DNA from: Mucilaginibacter sp.
GTDB taxonomy: Bacteria > Bacteroidota > Bacteroidia > Sphingobacteriales > Sphingobacteriaceae
Direction of reading: 5' to 3'
Length of the DNA stretch: 64,000 nt
Assembly (NCBI RefSeq): GCF_028288225.1
Contig: NZ_JAQBOC010000080.1
Span: 124,001 to 188,000, forward strand
In this document: in pieces, positions 1-9,311 of the stretch
Position numbering within the stretch: the stretch's first letter is position 1
Layout of the letters: every line of letters begins with the position of its first letter
The notes under the pieces: model-generated
The model's database searches: none
What the model was told of the DNA's origin: nothing
The model's input: the letters and a program-made list of their open reading frames with translations, nothing else
Position numbers and translations under genes: made by a program

Positions 1-2
1 AG

Positions 3-347
3 GAAGAAAAGAAATTCTGGGCTATCTATGACAAGCTTCAAAGTAAAAACGTAGCGCTCACTGCCGAAAAAATGGAAGAGGCTGGGTTGCTTCGAATTAA
101 AAGTATTCAACCAGAAGAGCGGTCAGCTTTATTTTCTGACCTCATTTTCAATTGGGTTAACGATGTGACGGATCTCTACGGGCGCCAGACAGATAAAATG
201 AGAAAAGAGGTTGGAAAGAAAAAAAGCATTGCTTTTTTAAATATAGAAATGAATTTCTATGCAGCGAGGCTGGAAAGCATGATGGCCGGCAGGGTATCTT
301 CCAGCCATCAGGATGAAAATAAATTTATAAATCATTTAAATAAATAA
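3..347 (+). CDS. C-terminal part of a small hypothetical protein (cut by window start)
   Basis: The frame is open from the first bases of the window to a TAA at 345-347, so this is the last 114 residues of a longer protein; the first in-frame ATG, at 72, is probably internal. The visible part is helical and charged, with an FW-x2-YD motif near its start and a Lys-rich stretch followed by an 'IE..FYAAR' helix. The same arrangement occurs in the exported protein at 6322-6801, so the two may be paralogues of a Spy/CpxP-like small periplasmic type (inference from motif order only). It ends 2 nt before the NADH dehydrogenase gene, suggesting co-transcription. No function can be assigned. Confidence 0.6.
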   Translation, partial: EEKKFWAIYDKLQSKNVALTAEKMEEAGLLRIKSIQPEERSALFSDLIFNWVNDVTDLYGRQTDKMRKEVGKKKSIAFLNIEMNFYAARLESMMAGRVSSSHQDENKFINHLNK

Positions 348-349
348 CT

Positions 350-1618
350 ATGGAACATGTTGTGATCATTGGCGGCGGGTTTGGGGGTGTGAACCTGATT
401 AAGGAACTTGCCAAAGACAAAAATTTTGAAATTACCCTTGTCGACCGAAATAATTATAATTTTTTTCCACCCTTGCTTTACCAGGTATCAACCGGTTTTT
501 TGGACGCTGCTAACATTAGCTATCCCTTCCGGAAACTACTTCGCAAATATAAGAATGTTCACTTCAGTATGGGTGAGCTGGAAAAGATCCTACCTGATGC
601 AAAGGTGGTCTTAATTAATTCTAAGCCTATACAATACGATTACCTGGTTTTAGCCACCGGACTCTCAACCAACTACTTTGGCATGGAGAATGTCAAACAT
701 CATTCCCTTCCCATGAAAACGCTCGGTGACGCGCTGGCTTTACGTAACCATATTCTTGGAAGGCTGGAAGCGGCTTCTGCAGAACCTGACCCGCAGATAC
801 GTCAGAAAGAAATGAATGTTGTTGTGGTAGGCAGCGGCCCGACCGGGGTAGAAATTTCAGGTATGCTTTCAGATATGAAAAGAGATATCCTGGCGAAGGA
901 CCACCCGGAAATACCAGCGTCAGGAACGGAACCCCACATTTACCTGGTCGATGGGTTAAACGAAGTACTTAAACCGATGAGCGATAAAACGCACGCATAT
1001 GCTTTTAAAGCATTAACCCAGATGGGGGTTGACGTCCGCCTGGGCATGCAGGTTAAAGATTATGACGGAGATACCGTTGTTTTTACAAATGGTCAGCAAA
1101 TAGATACCAAATCGCTGATCTGGGCCGCCGGGGTAACCGGAACAAAGTTTGAAGGGATCCCTCCGGAAAGTTACGGGCGTGGCAACAGGATCATTGTAGA
1201 TGAATATAATGAAGTGCTAAACATGAAAAATGTTTACGCGATCGGAGATATCAGCCTGCAGACACATGAAAGTGCTTATCCGGGAGGCCATCCGCAAATG
1301 GCCCAAATTGCTATTCAGCAAGGAAAAAATCTGGCCGATAATTTAATAGCGGAACTCGAAAACCAAGAGCTACATCCCTTTAAATATCATGATAAGGGAA
1401 GTATGGCAATTATTGGCAGGAACCGCGCGGTGGTCGATCTGCCAGGCAAAGCTCATTTTAACGGGATATTGGCTTTTTATATGTGGCTGATGGTTCACCT
1501 GCTGTCCCTGGTAACAGCAAGCAATCGCATCACAACTTTTTATAATTGGCTGATCGCTTATTTCAGCAGGGACCAGTCCCTCCGAATGATCATCAAACCA
1601 TCCGACAAGTCCCAGTAG
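350..1618 (+). CDS. ndh: Type II NADH dehydrogenase (NAD(P)/FAD-dependent oxidoreductase)
   Basis: This 422-residue flavoprotein is predicted to pass electrons from NADH to the quinone pool without pumping protons, acting at the inner face of the cytoplasmic membrane. An N-terminal FAD-binding Rossmann motif GGGFGG lies at residues 8-13. A second dinucleotide fold (VVGSGPTGVE, about residue 160) binds NADH, and an AIGD motif near residue 300 contacts FAD. The C-terminal ~60 residues contain the hydrophobic/amphipathic membrane anchor usual for NDH-2. The length fits the family. It follows the upstream partial gene by 2 nt and is followed by a hairpin terminator. In a window with two bd oxidases it would feed the same quinone pool. 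Family assignment is firm; enzymatic specificity is inferred. Confidence 0.9.
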   Translation: MEHVVIIGGGFGGVNLIKELAKDKNFEITLVDRNNYNFFPPLLYQVSTGFLDAANISYPFRKLLRKYKNVHFSMGELEKILPDAKVVLINSKPIQYDYLVLATGLSTNYFGMENVKHHSLPMKTLGDALALRNHILGRLEAASAEPDPQIRQKEMNVVVVGSGPTGVEISGMLSDMKRDILAKDHPEIPASGTEPHIYLVDGLNEVLKPMSDKTHAYAFKALTQMGVDVRLGMQVKDYDGDTVVFTNGQQIDTKSLIWAAGVTGTKFEGIPPESYGRGNRIIVDEYNEVLNMKNVYAIGDISLQTHESAYPGGHPQMAQIAIQQGKNLADNLIAELENQELHPFKYHDKGSMAIIGRNRAVVDLPGKAHFNGILAFYMWLMVHLLSLVTASNRITTFYNWLIAYFSRDQSLRMIIKPSDKSQ

Positions 1619-1638
1619 CTTGTCAAGGTAAATAAACT

Positions 1639-1673
1639 GAGGGGGAAAGGGAAGACTTTTGTTCCCCTCTTTT
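1639..1673 (+). terminator. Rho-independent terminator after ndh
   Basis: A GAGGGG(G)AA arm pairs with TTCCCCTC (one bulged G) around a ~14-nt loop and is followed by a T run. It lies 21 nt after the NADH dehydrogenase stop codon. Confidence 0.6.
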
Positions 1674-1915
1674 AAACTTAATCCCATTGTCCGGTTTGAT
1701 TTGAACATTACATTCTTTGTTTTCAAAAGGACTTGGATTTATAAATAAAAGACATTTGCTTACAAGGATCAACCAGTGCTGAATCTGAATAAACCGATTC
1801 CCTGGTATCAAAAATTGGCTGGTGGAATCCCAATATTTCATCGAAATATCAGTTCACCAAGCTGTTTTACTGAATAAGCCAGGTGAGAATTTGTCCTTAG
1901 AAAGAATTTACTTAT

Positions 1916-3238
1916 ATGAAACAAGCCTGCTTGACCATTATTGTATTAGCATCATTTCTTGTATGCAATGTTGCCTCAGCCCAGGATACGCTTAACCGTC
2001 AGGTACTGACTATGCAAGAGGTGTTTAAACTGGCGCTTGAAAACAGTCCTCAACTCAAAGTGTCGGCAAAAAACATTGATCTTGCAAAGCAACAAAAGGA
2101 AATCGCAAAGCTTTACCAGCTCCCCAACGTTTCTACCGACCTGGATTATGGCTACCTCAGTAACGCCGACGTTTGGACACCTACTTTTTCAAAGCACGAA
2201 AAAGGCGCGATACCTCACCAGTTTACTCAGTTCAGTGTATCAGCTACACAGCTTATTTTTAAAGGAAACGAGGTTAGGAACAACTTGCTTAAAGCATCTT
2301 TTGAGGAACAGGTTGCTTTTCTTAACCAGGAGAATAACGAAGAGGATATCAAATTCCTGGTTGCGGCCAAATATCTTGATATTTACAGGCTGATCAATCA
2401 ACGGATTGTCCTTGTCAATAATCTTCAGCTTGCAAAAAAGCGTTTGGCGAATATCTTAACCATGCAAAAACAGGGCATGGTCACAGAAAATGACGTCCTG
2501 CGCACAAGACTGAGCATATCAGATCTGGAGCTGTCTATCAGAAAGGTGGACAACAATGTTACAATCGCCAATAAGCAACTTAACCTGGTTACCGGCCTGC
2601 CGGATGATCACAGGTTGCTCCCTGACAGCACGCTTCTTCAACAGCAGCAGGAGAAAAAAGCCCTTGAAGAATTCAGGGATATAGCCCTTAAAGAAAATCA
2701 TGAACTCAAAATAGCCGGGCAGGAAGTTAAAATTGCAGAAACCAATATTAAAATTTACGGCAGCGACAGGTATCCGCAGATCGGACTTTATTCTGGTAGT
2801 GTGCTGCAGCGCCCTTTTTTGTATACCCTTCCGTCACAGGATGTTTTTTATAATATCTGGCAGGTAGGTGTATCTGTTAAATACAACATTTCTTCGATTT
2901 ATCAATCTCCGAGAAAGATCCGGGCGGGAAAAATACAACTGGAGCAATCAAAATCCAGGGAAACGCTTGTCAAAGATCAGTTAGGCGTAAATGTTGACGC
3001 GGGATTTATTAAATACAACGAAGCGGTTGAAAACCTTGATACCTACCGCGAAGATTTGCGGTCTGCACAGGAGAATTATCGCATCGTTGAAAAAAAATAT
3101 TATAACCAGCTATCCCTCTTAACTGACATCCTTGATGCGTCGAGCACTAAAATCTCCGCAGAGCTAAAAGTTACTGATGCGCAAATCGATGTGATTTATT
3201 ACTACTACCAACTATTAAAAACTATAGGAACTATTTAA
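1916..3238 (+). CDS. TolC family outer-membrane efflux protein
   Basis: The 440-residue protein has a Sec signal peptide ending ASA-Q at about residue 22, followed by two OEP-type repeats rich in long heptad helices, as in TolC, with aromatic beta-barrel segments between them. It would form the outer-membrane duct of a tripartite exporter. The gene is the first of a tight run: the HlyD-type adaptor starts 12 nt downstream and the MFS pump follows, so the three very likely form one pump (EmrAB-TolC type). The ATG at 1916 places the signal peptide at the N terminus. Substrate is unknown; drugs or organic acids are typical of the family. Confidence 0.9.
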   Translation: MKQACLTIIVLASFLVCNVASAQDTLNRQVLTMQEVFKLALENSPQLKVSAKNIDLAKQQKEIAKLYQLPNVSTDLDYGYLSNADVWTPTFSKHEKGAIPHQFTQFSVSATQLIFKGNEVRNNLLKASFEEQVAFLNQENNEEDIKFLVAAKYLDIYRLINQRIVLVNNLQLAKKRLANILTMQKQGMVTENDVLRTRLSISDLELSIRKVDNNVTIANKQLNLVTGLPDDHRLLPDSTLLQQQQEKKALEEFRDIALKENHELKIAGQEVKIAETNIKIYGSDRYPQIGLYSGSVLQRPFLYTLPSQDVFYNIWQVGVSVKYNISSIYQSPRKIRAGKIQLEQSKSRETLVKDQLGVNVDAGFIKYNEAVENLDTYREDLRSAQENYRIVEKKYYNQLSLLTDILDASSTKISAELKVTDAQIDVIYYYYQLLKTIGTI

Positions 3239-3250
3239 TTATAATCGGCC

Positions 3251-4315
3251 ATGAGTGATACTAACCAGGAAACAACTAATCAAAAAAAGAGATTTTCGCT
3301 ATTGATAATCAATACTGCATTGGTTATCGTCGTGCTGCTCGCTGTTATGTGGGGGATTTCCACCTATTTTGATTTGGGCGACGGCGCATATACCAATGAC
3401 GCACAGGTTGAAGAATATATTAACCCCGTAAATGCTAAGATCCCGGGATATCTCCGGGAAGTTCGGTTTAAAGAACATCAATTTCTTAAAAAGGGAGATA
3501 CCCTGGTTACTATTGATGACAGGGAGTACAAGATCGCTCTTGAACAGGCTGAAGCAGCGTATCATTCCGCGTTGGCTGCTAAAGTAGTAACGTCATCTTC
3601 CAAAAATACAACAGAAAGTAATCTGAGCATTTCCGACGCCAACATCCAGGCCTCCCAGGCGAGGTTGTGGAATGCCAGGCAAAATAAAGACCGGTACGAA
3701 AATCTGCTTAAAGATGGTGCTGCGACACAGCAGCAGTATGACCAGGTTAAAACTGAATATGATGCACTTTTTGCACAAACAAACGCATTGAAGAAACAGC
3801 GAAACACCACTACGCTTTCCACAGACGAGGTATCTAAAAGGATATCTGTGAATAACGCAGAAATTGAAAGGGCAAAAGCGGCGGTTGACCTGGCTAAGTT
3901 AAACCTTTCCTATACGGTTATCCTCGCCCCCTACGACGGCGTAACAGGGAGAAGGAATATCCAGGAAGGGCAGCTTGTACAGGCCGGTCAGAACCTCTTA
4001 ACATTAGTTAGGAATGATTACAAATGGGTTGTAGCCAATTACCGCGAAACGCAGTTGGAGAAGTTAAAGATCGGCCAGGTAATGAAGCTCGGCATAGACG
4101 GAATCCCGGATAAACAAATTCTGGGTAAAATCGTCTCCATTTCCGAAGCCACAGGTTCCCGGTATTCGGCTATACCTGTGGATAATTCAACGGGGAACTT
4201 TGTTAAAGTTCAACAACGGGTACCAGTGATAATTGACTTTATCAAAAATAAAGACACGGACTCCCTGATGAAACAACTGCGTGCAGGAATGAATGCCGAG
4301 GTAAGTAAAAATTAA
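3251..4315 (+). CDS. HlyD/EmrA family periplasmic adaptor (membrane fusion protein)
   Basis: This 354-residue protein has one N-terminal membrane anchor (about residues 17-38), then a split biotinyl-lipoyl domain. The first half follows the anchor; the second half carries the 'APYDG.V' and 'G..V..GQ.L..LV' signatures near residue 230. A coiled-coil hairpin of roughly 100 residues lies between the halves, and a beta-barrel domain completes the protein. It links the inner-membrane MFS pump to the TolC channel. It sits 12 nt after tolC and 11 nt before the MFS gene. The EmrA-like single-anchor architecture, rather than an RND-type lipoprotein, fits the MFS partner. Confidence 0.9.
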   Translation: MSDTNQETTNQKKRFSLLIINTALVIVVLLAVMWGISTYFDLGDGAYTNDAQVEEYINPVNAKIPGYLREVRFKEHQFLKKGDTLVTIDDREYKIALEQAEAAYHSALAAKVVTSSSKNTTESNLSISDANIQASQARLWNARQNKDRYENLLKDGAATQQQYDQVKTEYDALFAQTNALKKQRNTTTLSTDEVSKRISVNNAEIERAKAAVDLAKLNLSYTVILAPYDGVTGRRNIQEGQLVQAGQNLLTLVRNDYKWVVANYRETQLEKLKIGQVMKLGIDGIPDKQILGKIVSISEATGSRYSAIPVDNSTGNFVKVQQRVPVIIDFIKNKDTDSLMKQLRAGMNAEVSKN

Positions 4316-4326
4316 ACTATAGTGCT

Positions 4327-5856
4327 ATGGAGATGTATGACTTGTTTTATAAATGGATACCCATATATTTCAGGATCCCTGTTTTAGTTCTGCTGTTTTT
4401 TGTCATTCTCTGTGCCAATGGCGTTTTTTTAGGCAATTTAACTGACATGGCGAGCAGCCTGGGAATGTATCCTGAACATTATACCGCAGCGGTAAACGCC
4501 ATGTATATCGGGATGGCGTTAGGGCTAATGACAGATGTTCGATTGAAGCTGCGCTTTTCCAGTAAAACACTTTTGCTGGCTGGCTTGAGCGTAATGCTGC
4601 TCATGAATATCATATGCGCTACTACCAGTAATCCCTGGATAACGATCATAGCAGTGTTTATTCTTGGTTTTGCAAAAATACCCGCATTAATGGAAGTATA
4701 CATTATTCAACTGATGATGTGGAGCAAACAATTAGATACATCCCGTTTTTACCCTTTTGTATATTTTGTAGCATTGGGGGGGCTGTACTTAACAACCTGG
4801 GCCACTGCCAGCCTGGCTTATTATTATAACTGGCGATACGCCTATATCCTCGTTGTGATGGTTTTACTGATCGCAATTTTATTGACAGTCTTGTTAGTTG
4901 AAAATCATCCATTAAAAAAAACAATGGCTATTAGAGGAATGGATTGGACCAGCCTCTTGCTGTTGGGAATTAGTATGTTAATGTTGAATTACGTTGTGGT
5001 ATATGGCAAGGTTGAAGATTGGTTTTATTCAGACTCGATAAAGCTCGCTGCGTTTGGGTTTATCTTTTCGTTTTTAATTTTTCTGAAAAGAACATTACTC
5101 ATTCCTGCACCTTTTTTCAAATTGGAAATTTTTCTGAAGCCAAGTTTCCGAATAGGATTATTGCTGTTTTTCATCCTCGGCGTGTTCTCAACGGGAACCT
5201 TTCAGTCGGCCTTTTCTGCCGGTATTTTACAATATGACACGCCGACTAATATGGAGCTCAATCTTTTCCTGATTCCGGGCGTAACAGCTGCCAGTGTGCT
5301 TTGCTTTATTTGGTATTATAAGAAACTTGATCCCGAACCTATGATAATCATCGGGTTCGCCGGTTTTTTAGTGTATCATATCATGATGTATCAAAGTTTT
5401 TCCAATGAATTTGCCATAACTGACTTTTGGGCACCGTCGATTGTGAAAGGATTTGCCACCTGTGTAATATATATCGCCGTTGGATTATATACAACCCAAA
5501 ATTTTGACCTGGGGGTTGTCATGATGGCAGGAGGAGTCATGATCCTCGTCCGGTCTTTTCTCGGAAGCGGTATTTTTTCAGGAGTGTATAATTATATTCT
5601 GTATGCGGAACGGGTAAGGCATCTGGATAAACTGGCCGTGATGACTGATAGCGGTGGGTTTTTTCCTGGTCAACTAACCGGCGGTGGCCTGTATAAAGCC
5701 CTGGCAGAACAATCTACGCTTGCAGCGTCAAAAGAAGTGACAGGCTATATCATTGTTTTTGGCTTTGCTTTGATTGCCATTCTGATACTAAACTATCTCA
5801 GAATAAAGATTATTGGAACCACTCCTGTAACACCGGAGCCAACACTTGCCAAATAA
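4327..5856 (+). CDS. MFS transporter, DHA2/EmrB-like
   Basis: The 509-residue polytopic protein has about 14 hydrophobic segments, the number typical of DHA2 drug:proton antiporters, and lies directly behind its predicted adaptor gene. The usual strongly conserved DHA2 motif A is weak here, as in the divergent Bacteroidota branch of this family, so substrate prediction is unsafe. Two in-frame ATGs (4327 and 4333) are possible starts; the first is given. Together with the two genes upstream it forms an inner-membrane pump, periplasmic adaptor and outer-membrane duct. The stop codon lies 7 nt before the next gene's preferred ATG. Confidence 0.85.
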   Translation: MEMYDLFYKWIPIYFRIPVLVLLFFVILCANGVFLGNLTDMASSLGMYPEHYTAAVNAMYIGMALGLMTDVRLKLRFSSKTLLLAGLSVMLLMNIICATTSNPWITIIAVFILGFAKIPALMEVYIIQLMMWSKQLDTSRFYPFVYFVALGGLYLTTWATASLAYYYNWRYAYILVVMVLLIAILLTVLLVENHPLKKTMAIRGMDWTSLLLLGISMLMLNYVVVYGKVEDWFYSDSIKLAAFGFIFSFLIFLKRTLLIPAPFFKLEIFLKPSFRIGLLLFFILGVFSTGTFQSAFSAGILQYDTPTNMELNLFLIPGVTAASVLCFIWYYKKLDPEPMIIIGFAGFLVYHIMMYQSFSNEFAITDFWAPSIVKGFATCVIYIAVGLYTTQNFDLGVVMMAGGVMILVRSFLGSGIFSGVYNYILYAERVRHLDKLAVMTDSGGFFPGQLTGGGLYKALAEQSTLAASKEVTGYIIVFGFALIAILILNYLRIKIIGTTPVTPEPTLAK

Positions 5857-5863
5857 TGTTGTA

Positions 5864-6292
5864 ATGGAAAAGAAAAAGACAAGAGAACCCATACTTACGC
5901 AAGCCATTATTGATCTTCACGAGAGAGGTTATTGTGAAGACTTTATGCCGATTGGTGACGGCGTCTTTTCTTGTACAGGAAATAAATCGCAGTTTTCCAG
6001 GTCACAGGTTACGGTACATGTTTATCAAAGTCCGCTATTAGAAGAGTCTCAAAAAGTGCTTTGTCTTGTGGAAAGCTGTGATGGGACGAAGGGTATGATG
6101 CTCTTAACAGCGAACAACTATAGGCATGACGACCAGTGGCGTTTTACCGATACGGTTGTGGATGCGAACCGCATTTATACGGGTGTGCCCCGGGGATCGC
6201 GATCACCTGCAGGCCTTACCTGTTTTCAGTTCCTTGCCGGCCATTCAACCGAAGGATGGTATCCTTATATTTCTATGAATTTCAGATTGTAA
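5864..6292 (+). CDS. Hypothetical cytoplasmic protein in the efflux operon
   Basis: A 142-residue soluble protein without signal peptide or membrane segment. The ATG at 5864 is preferred over a TTG at 5846 that would overlap the MFS gene. It has a predicted mixed alpha/beta fold with several aromatic and Cys residues, and I do not recognise the family. Spacing (7 nt after the MFS stop) puts it in the exporter operon, so a role tied to the pump or its substrate is possible but unproven. Confidence 0.65.
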   Translation: MEKKKTREPILTQAIIDLHERGYCEDFMPIGDGVFSCTGNKSQFSRSQVTVHVYQSPLLEESQKVLCLVESCDGTKGMMLLTANNYRHDDQWRFTDTVVDANRIYTGVPRGSRSPAGLTCFQFLAGHSTEGWYPYISMNFRL

Positions 6293-6321
6293 TCAACGTT
6301 CAAATTTTAATCCATATCAAA

Positions 6322-6801
6322 ATGAAAAAAACAATTTTAACATTAATGCTCGCAACAATTTTTATCAGCAAAATATTTGCACAAACCGATAAGGAGGATG
6401 TAAACATAGCACTGGCCTTGCTCAATAAAAATAAAAAAGAAGTTATCTCGCAGGCCGTTCCGCTCAATGAAAGTCAACAAAAACCTTTTTGGGATTGTTA
6501 TGATCAATACGAGAATGAGTATAATCTCCTGCTGAAAAAGCGCATTTTATTGATAGACAAGTTTACCCAAAATTACAATACGCTAAACGACACGCTGGCC
6601 ACAGCTGTCGCTGAAGGAATTATCAAAAATACCGGCGAGTTGAATGATCTTCACTATAAATACTTTAAAAAATTCCAAAAGATTGCGGGTGGTGTCAAGG
6701 CTGCAACATTATATCAGATTGAGCTATATGTACAAACAGCGATACAATTTGATGTACAACGTCAATTGCCGATCATAGGCGGCCTAAGCAGTATGCAATA
6801 A
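6322..6801 (+). CDS. Small exported protein, possibly Spy/CpxP-like
   Basis: The ATG at 6322 gives a 159-residue protein with a clear signal peptide (KK, hydrophobic core, IFAQ cleavage near residue 21). Longer upstream extensions overlap the preceding gene and lack a signal. The mature part is almost entirely helical and charged, with an FW-x2-YD motif and a C-terminal helix containing 'IELYVQ', resembling the partial protein at 3-347. Small helical periplasmic proteins of this kind often act as chaperones or stress sensors; here that is inference. It closes the efflux operon and is followed by a strong hairpin. Confidence 0.7.
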   Translation: MKKTILTLMLATIFISKIFAQTDKEDVNIALALLNKNKKEVISQAVPLNESQQKPFWDCYDQYENEYNLLLKKRILLIDKFTQNYNTLNDTLATAVAEGIIKNTGELNDLHYKYFKKFQKIAGGVKAATLYQIELYVQTAIQFDVQRQLPIIGGLSSMQ

Positions 6802-6835
6802 CATGGTGGCGGGCAAGCAGTGAAAATTTTGCCTG

Positions 6836-6872
6836 CAAGGCTCATTATTTTTCAGAAAAATAATGAGCCTTG
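6836..6872. terminator. Perfect 17-bp hairpin closing the efflux operon
   Basis: A 17-nt arm (6836-6852) is perfectly complementary to 6856-6872 with a 3-nt loop. Five T and five A residues flank the loop. No long T tract follows, so it may act as a terminator or as an mRNA 3'-stabilising hairpin. It lies 35 nt after the small exported gene. Confidence 0.7.
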
Positions 6873-6969
6873 CCTATTCCCAATTTCTCATTTTTGACGT
6901 TAATACAGAATATGGCGCACGGCATCTCCGCGGCTCCGCCATAGCCCGAAACTTTTCCTACGGTCATTT

Positions 6970-7240
6970 TTAATGCTTTATTATCTCAGACTGTCCAAAA
7001 ACTCCTTCATTATTAAGCTCATACCCCAAAAAGTTGTAACTATCATAATCACTATTGGATAAGCCAATGTAAGCGCGCCTCGAAATTTGAGATAGGATGC
7101 TATCGTTCCGGCTACTATTATAAATCACCGATAGTTTCTGATTTTGAAATTTCCAGAATAATCGAATTCTGAAGTATCTGATCGCCGTCTGAAACGGTTG
7201 ATAAAAGTTTCCTGTGATCTTGAATTATCGTTATTTCGCT
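6970..7240 (-). pseudogene. Possible decayed coding remnant
   Basis: The 503-bp stretch from 6873 to 7375 has no intact gene. Two overlapping open stretches on the - strand look protein-like. An upstream one (about 7113-7240) and a downstream one (6970 to about 7130, ending in TAA) would join with a single frame change. Composition is plausible for a globular protein, but I recognise no family and there is no clear start codon. The rest of the gap (7240-7375) is AT-rich and presumably holds the AraC-gene promoter. Confidence 0.2.
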
Positions 7241-7375
7241 ATTTTATTTAAACAATTACCGAAAAGTAAGATCATCCTAAACTGCAAATTTTTATCTAAA
7301 TGGTTGTTTGTCAGTAAATTAATTAAACGGCATCCCAATTGGTTACTCCATATGGTTATAATTTAAATAATTGTT

Positions 7376-8344
7376 ATGCTAAAGAATTTATATATCGCTG
7401 AAAGCCAGCCTGAAAAAGATAAAGTATTGTCCAGCTATTTGCGCGCCTTTACCAAATTTTCAGGAGATGGGGTAATCGATCTTGATAAGCGGCTAAAAGA
7501 CAAATTTGAGTACTCGTTGTATGATCTCGAAGGTGTGGTCCGGGCCTTCAATGGCACCGTACCCCCAAGCAGGCAGTCTATTTACACAGTTGCCTTGATT
7601 AAGGAAGGCTCAGGTTTAAATAATATCGGCCAACATGCTTTCCCGATACTTAACAATACTCTTTTTATAATTCCCAGCAGGGTTATTCATGCCAGTAGTT
7701 TTGATACCCTCACCTGCAAAGGATTCCTATTGCATTTTGACCTTGACTTTTTTTCTAAAACCGCATTTCCAAAAGAATGCATTATCAACAGAAAAATCTT
7801 CAGGACTTCTATCAGGCCTTATTTATATCTTAATAAGTCACAAGCCAAATCCTTATCCTGCATATTTGAGCAAATGATGAATGAAGAAGAAAAAATAAAG
7901 AATGAAGGCAATGATATGCTGGCCGTCAAGATACTGGAACTATTGATCCATTGTGACCGTTTGTTTTCTAAAGCACCAATTATGGGCAATGTAATAGATT
8001 ATCATCCCGTTATCGACAGGTTTTCAGAATTACTGGAACATAATTATAAAACGTACAGGAGCGTACAATTTTATGCAAAGAAACTCAATGTTCACCCGAA
8101 CCATTTAAATTTCCTGCTTAAAAAACACAACGGGTTGAATGCAAAGCAATATATTAATAACAAGATCATTTCTGAATCCAAATACCTGTTATCAAATTCC
8201 AGTTTCATCATCAAAGAAATTGCCAATCACATGGGTTTTGAGGACCCCAATAATTTTTCGACTTTCTTTCAGAAGGGTACCGGCCAGGCGCCTTTAAGTT
8301 ATAGAGGATCAACTCCTTTATATAGCTCCCAATCTGCCAGTTAG
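7376..8344 (+). CDS. AraC family transcriptional regulator
   Basis: The 322-residue protein has an N-terminal cupin-like sensing region (about 1-190) and a C-terminal AraC-type double helix-turn-helix (about 225-315). The domain contains the LNVHPNHLN recognition helix, followed by 'IKEIA..MGFEDPNNF...F' and a 'TG..P..YR' end, which are family hallmarks. It lies directly upstream of and co-oriented with the mlaE-like operon (191-nt gap), so it may regulate that operon. The 3' end of this gene plus the following intergenic region recurs as two decayed copies at about 12.26 and 13.60 kb. Effector unknown. Confidence 0.88.
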   Translation: MLKNLYIAESQPEKDKVLSSYLRAFTKFSGDGVIDLDKRLKDKFEYSLYDLEGVVRAFNGTVPPSRQSIYTVALIKEGSGLNNIGQHAFPILNNTLFIIPSRVIHASSFDTLTCKGFLLHFDLDFFSKTAFPKECIINRKIFRTSIRPYLYLNKSQAKSLSCIFEQMMNEEEKIKNEGNDMLAVKILELLIHCDRLFSKAPIMGNVIDYHPVIDRFSELLEHNYKTYRSVQFYAKKLNVHPNHLNFLLKKHNGLNAKQYINNKIISESKYLLSNSSFIIKEIANHMGFEDPNNFSTFFQKGTGQAPLSYRGSTPLYSSQSAS

Positions 8345-8535
8345 CTTATCGGGGACGATTTTAAAAGGCTTTTCTTTGAAAATTAAAGGATTAATGTGGT
8401 GAATTAACAGATGTTTGGTATAAATGCCAGGAACGTAATTAAAAGAGGAAATCAACCATCTAACGTTTTCTTTGCCTGGGCGCAATTACCCTTATTTTTT
8501 GAATAAATAAACACGAATTAAATACCCGATGAAAC

Positions 8536-9306
8536 ATGGCGATTTTTGTAAGGACGAAAACATTTCTGGAAGAAGCAGGTAGCCTGGCGAAATTTACCGG
8601 GCAATTTCTGTTTATGGGAAAGCAATCCAGGTACGAGGTCAGGGAGTTTCTCGTCCAGTCTTATACCATAGGATACCGGTCATTAGGGCTTGTAGGTCTA
8701 ACTGGTTTTATTATGGGCCTGGTGTTGACCATGCAGCTTCAGCCCTCACTGGCCAGGTATGGAGTACAATCTGAACTACCCGGCATGGTGGCTATTGCAA
8801 TTATCCGGGAAATCGGACCTGTACTGACAGCATTGGTATTTGCAGGTAAGATAGGAAGCAGCATTGGCGCCGAACTCGGATCGATGAAAGTCACTGAACA
8901 AATAGACGCCATGGAAATAAGCGGAACGAATCCATTTAAATTCCTGGTTGCCACGCGGGTTATTGCAGCTACGCTGATGTTGCCTGTACTTACTATTCTT
9001 TCTGACGTTATTTGTCTCTTCGGATCATTTCTCGGCGTTAACATGGGGTATGAAACAAGCTTTAAGCTATTCTTCAACGAGGTAATTCAGCATTTGTCAT
9101 TCAATGATCTGTTCCCTGCACTTATCAAGACATTTTTTTTTGGATTTGCTGTAAGTATGATCGGATGCTACAAAGGCTTTACCTCGAGCAAGGGAACAAG
9201 AGGCGTAGGCAATTCTGCGAATTCAGCTGTGGTCATAGCCTCCGTAACCATTTTTATTATGGATCTGCTGGCTGTACAAATAGCCAATCTACTCAACCTT
9301 AATTAA
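8536..9306 (+). CDS. MlaE/YrbE family lipid ABC transporter permease
   Basis: A 256-residue permease with about five to six membrane segments and the conserved 'REIGPVLTALVFAGKIGSSIGAE' region typical of MlaE (about residues 90-112). It should form the inner-membrane core of an MCE-type transporter that moves phospholipids or similar lipids between inner and outer membrane. It starts a tight three-gene operon (permease, ATPase, MCE protein). No MlaB or MlaC homologue is adjacent, as is common in Bacteroidota. The first ~40 codons and the leader of this gene are duplicated at 12682-12915. Confidence 0.9.
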   Translation: MAIFVRTKTFLEEAGSLAKFTGQFLFMGKQSRYEVREFLVQSYTIGYRSLGLVGLTGFIMGLVLTMQLQPSLARYGVQSELPGMVAIAIIREIGPVLTALVFAGKIGSSIGAELGSMKVTEQIDAMEISGTNPFKFLVATRVIAATLMLPVLTILSDVICLFGSFLGVNMGYETSFKLFFNEVIQHLSFNDLFPALIKTFFFGFAVSMIGCYKGFTSSKGTRGVGNSANSAVVIASVTIFIMDLLAVQIANLLNLN

Positions 9307-9311
9307 TTTTC

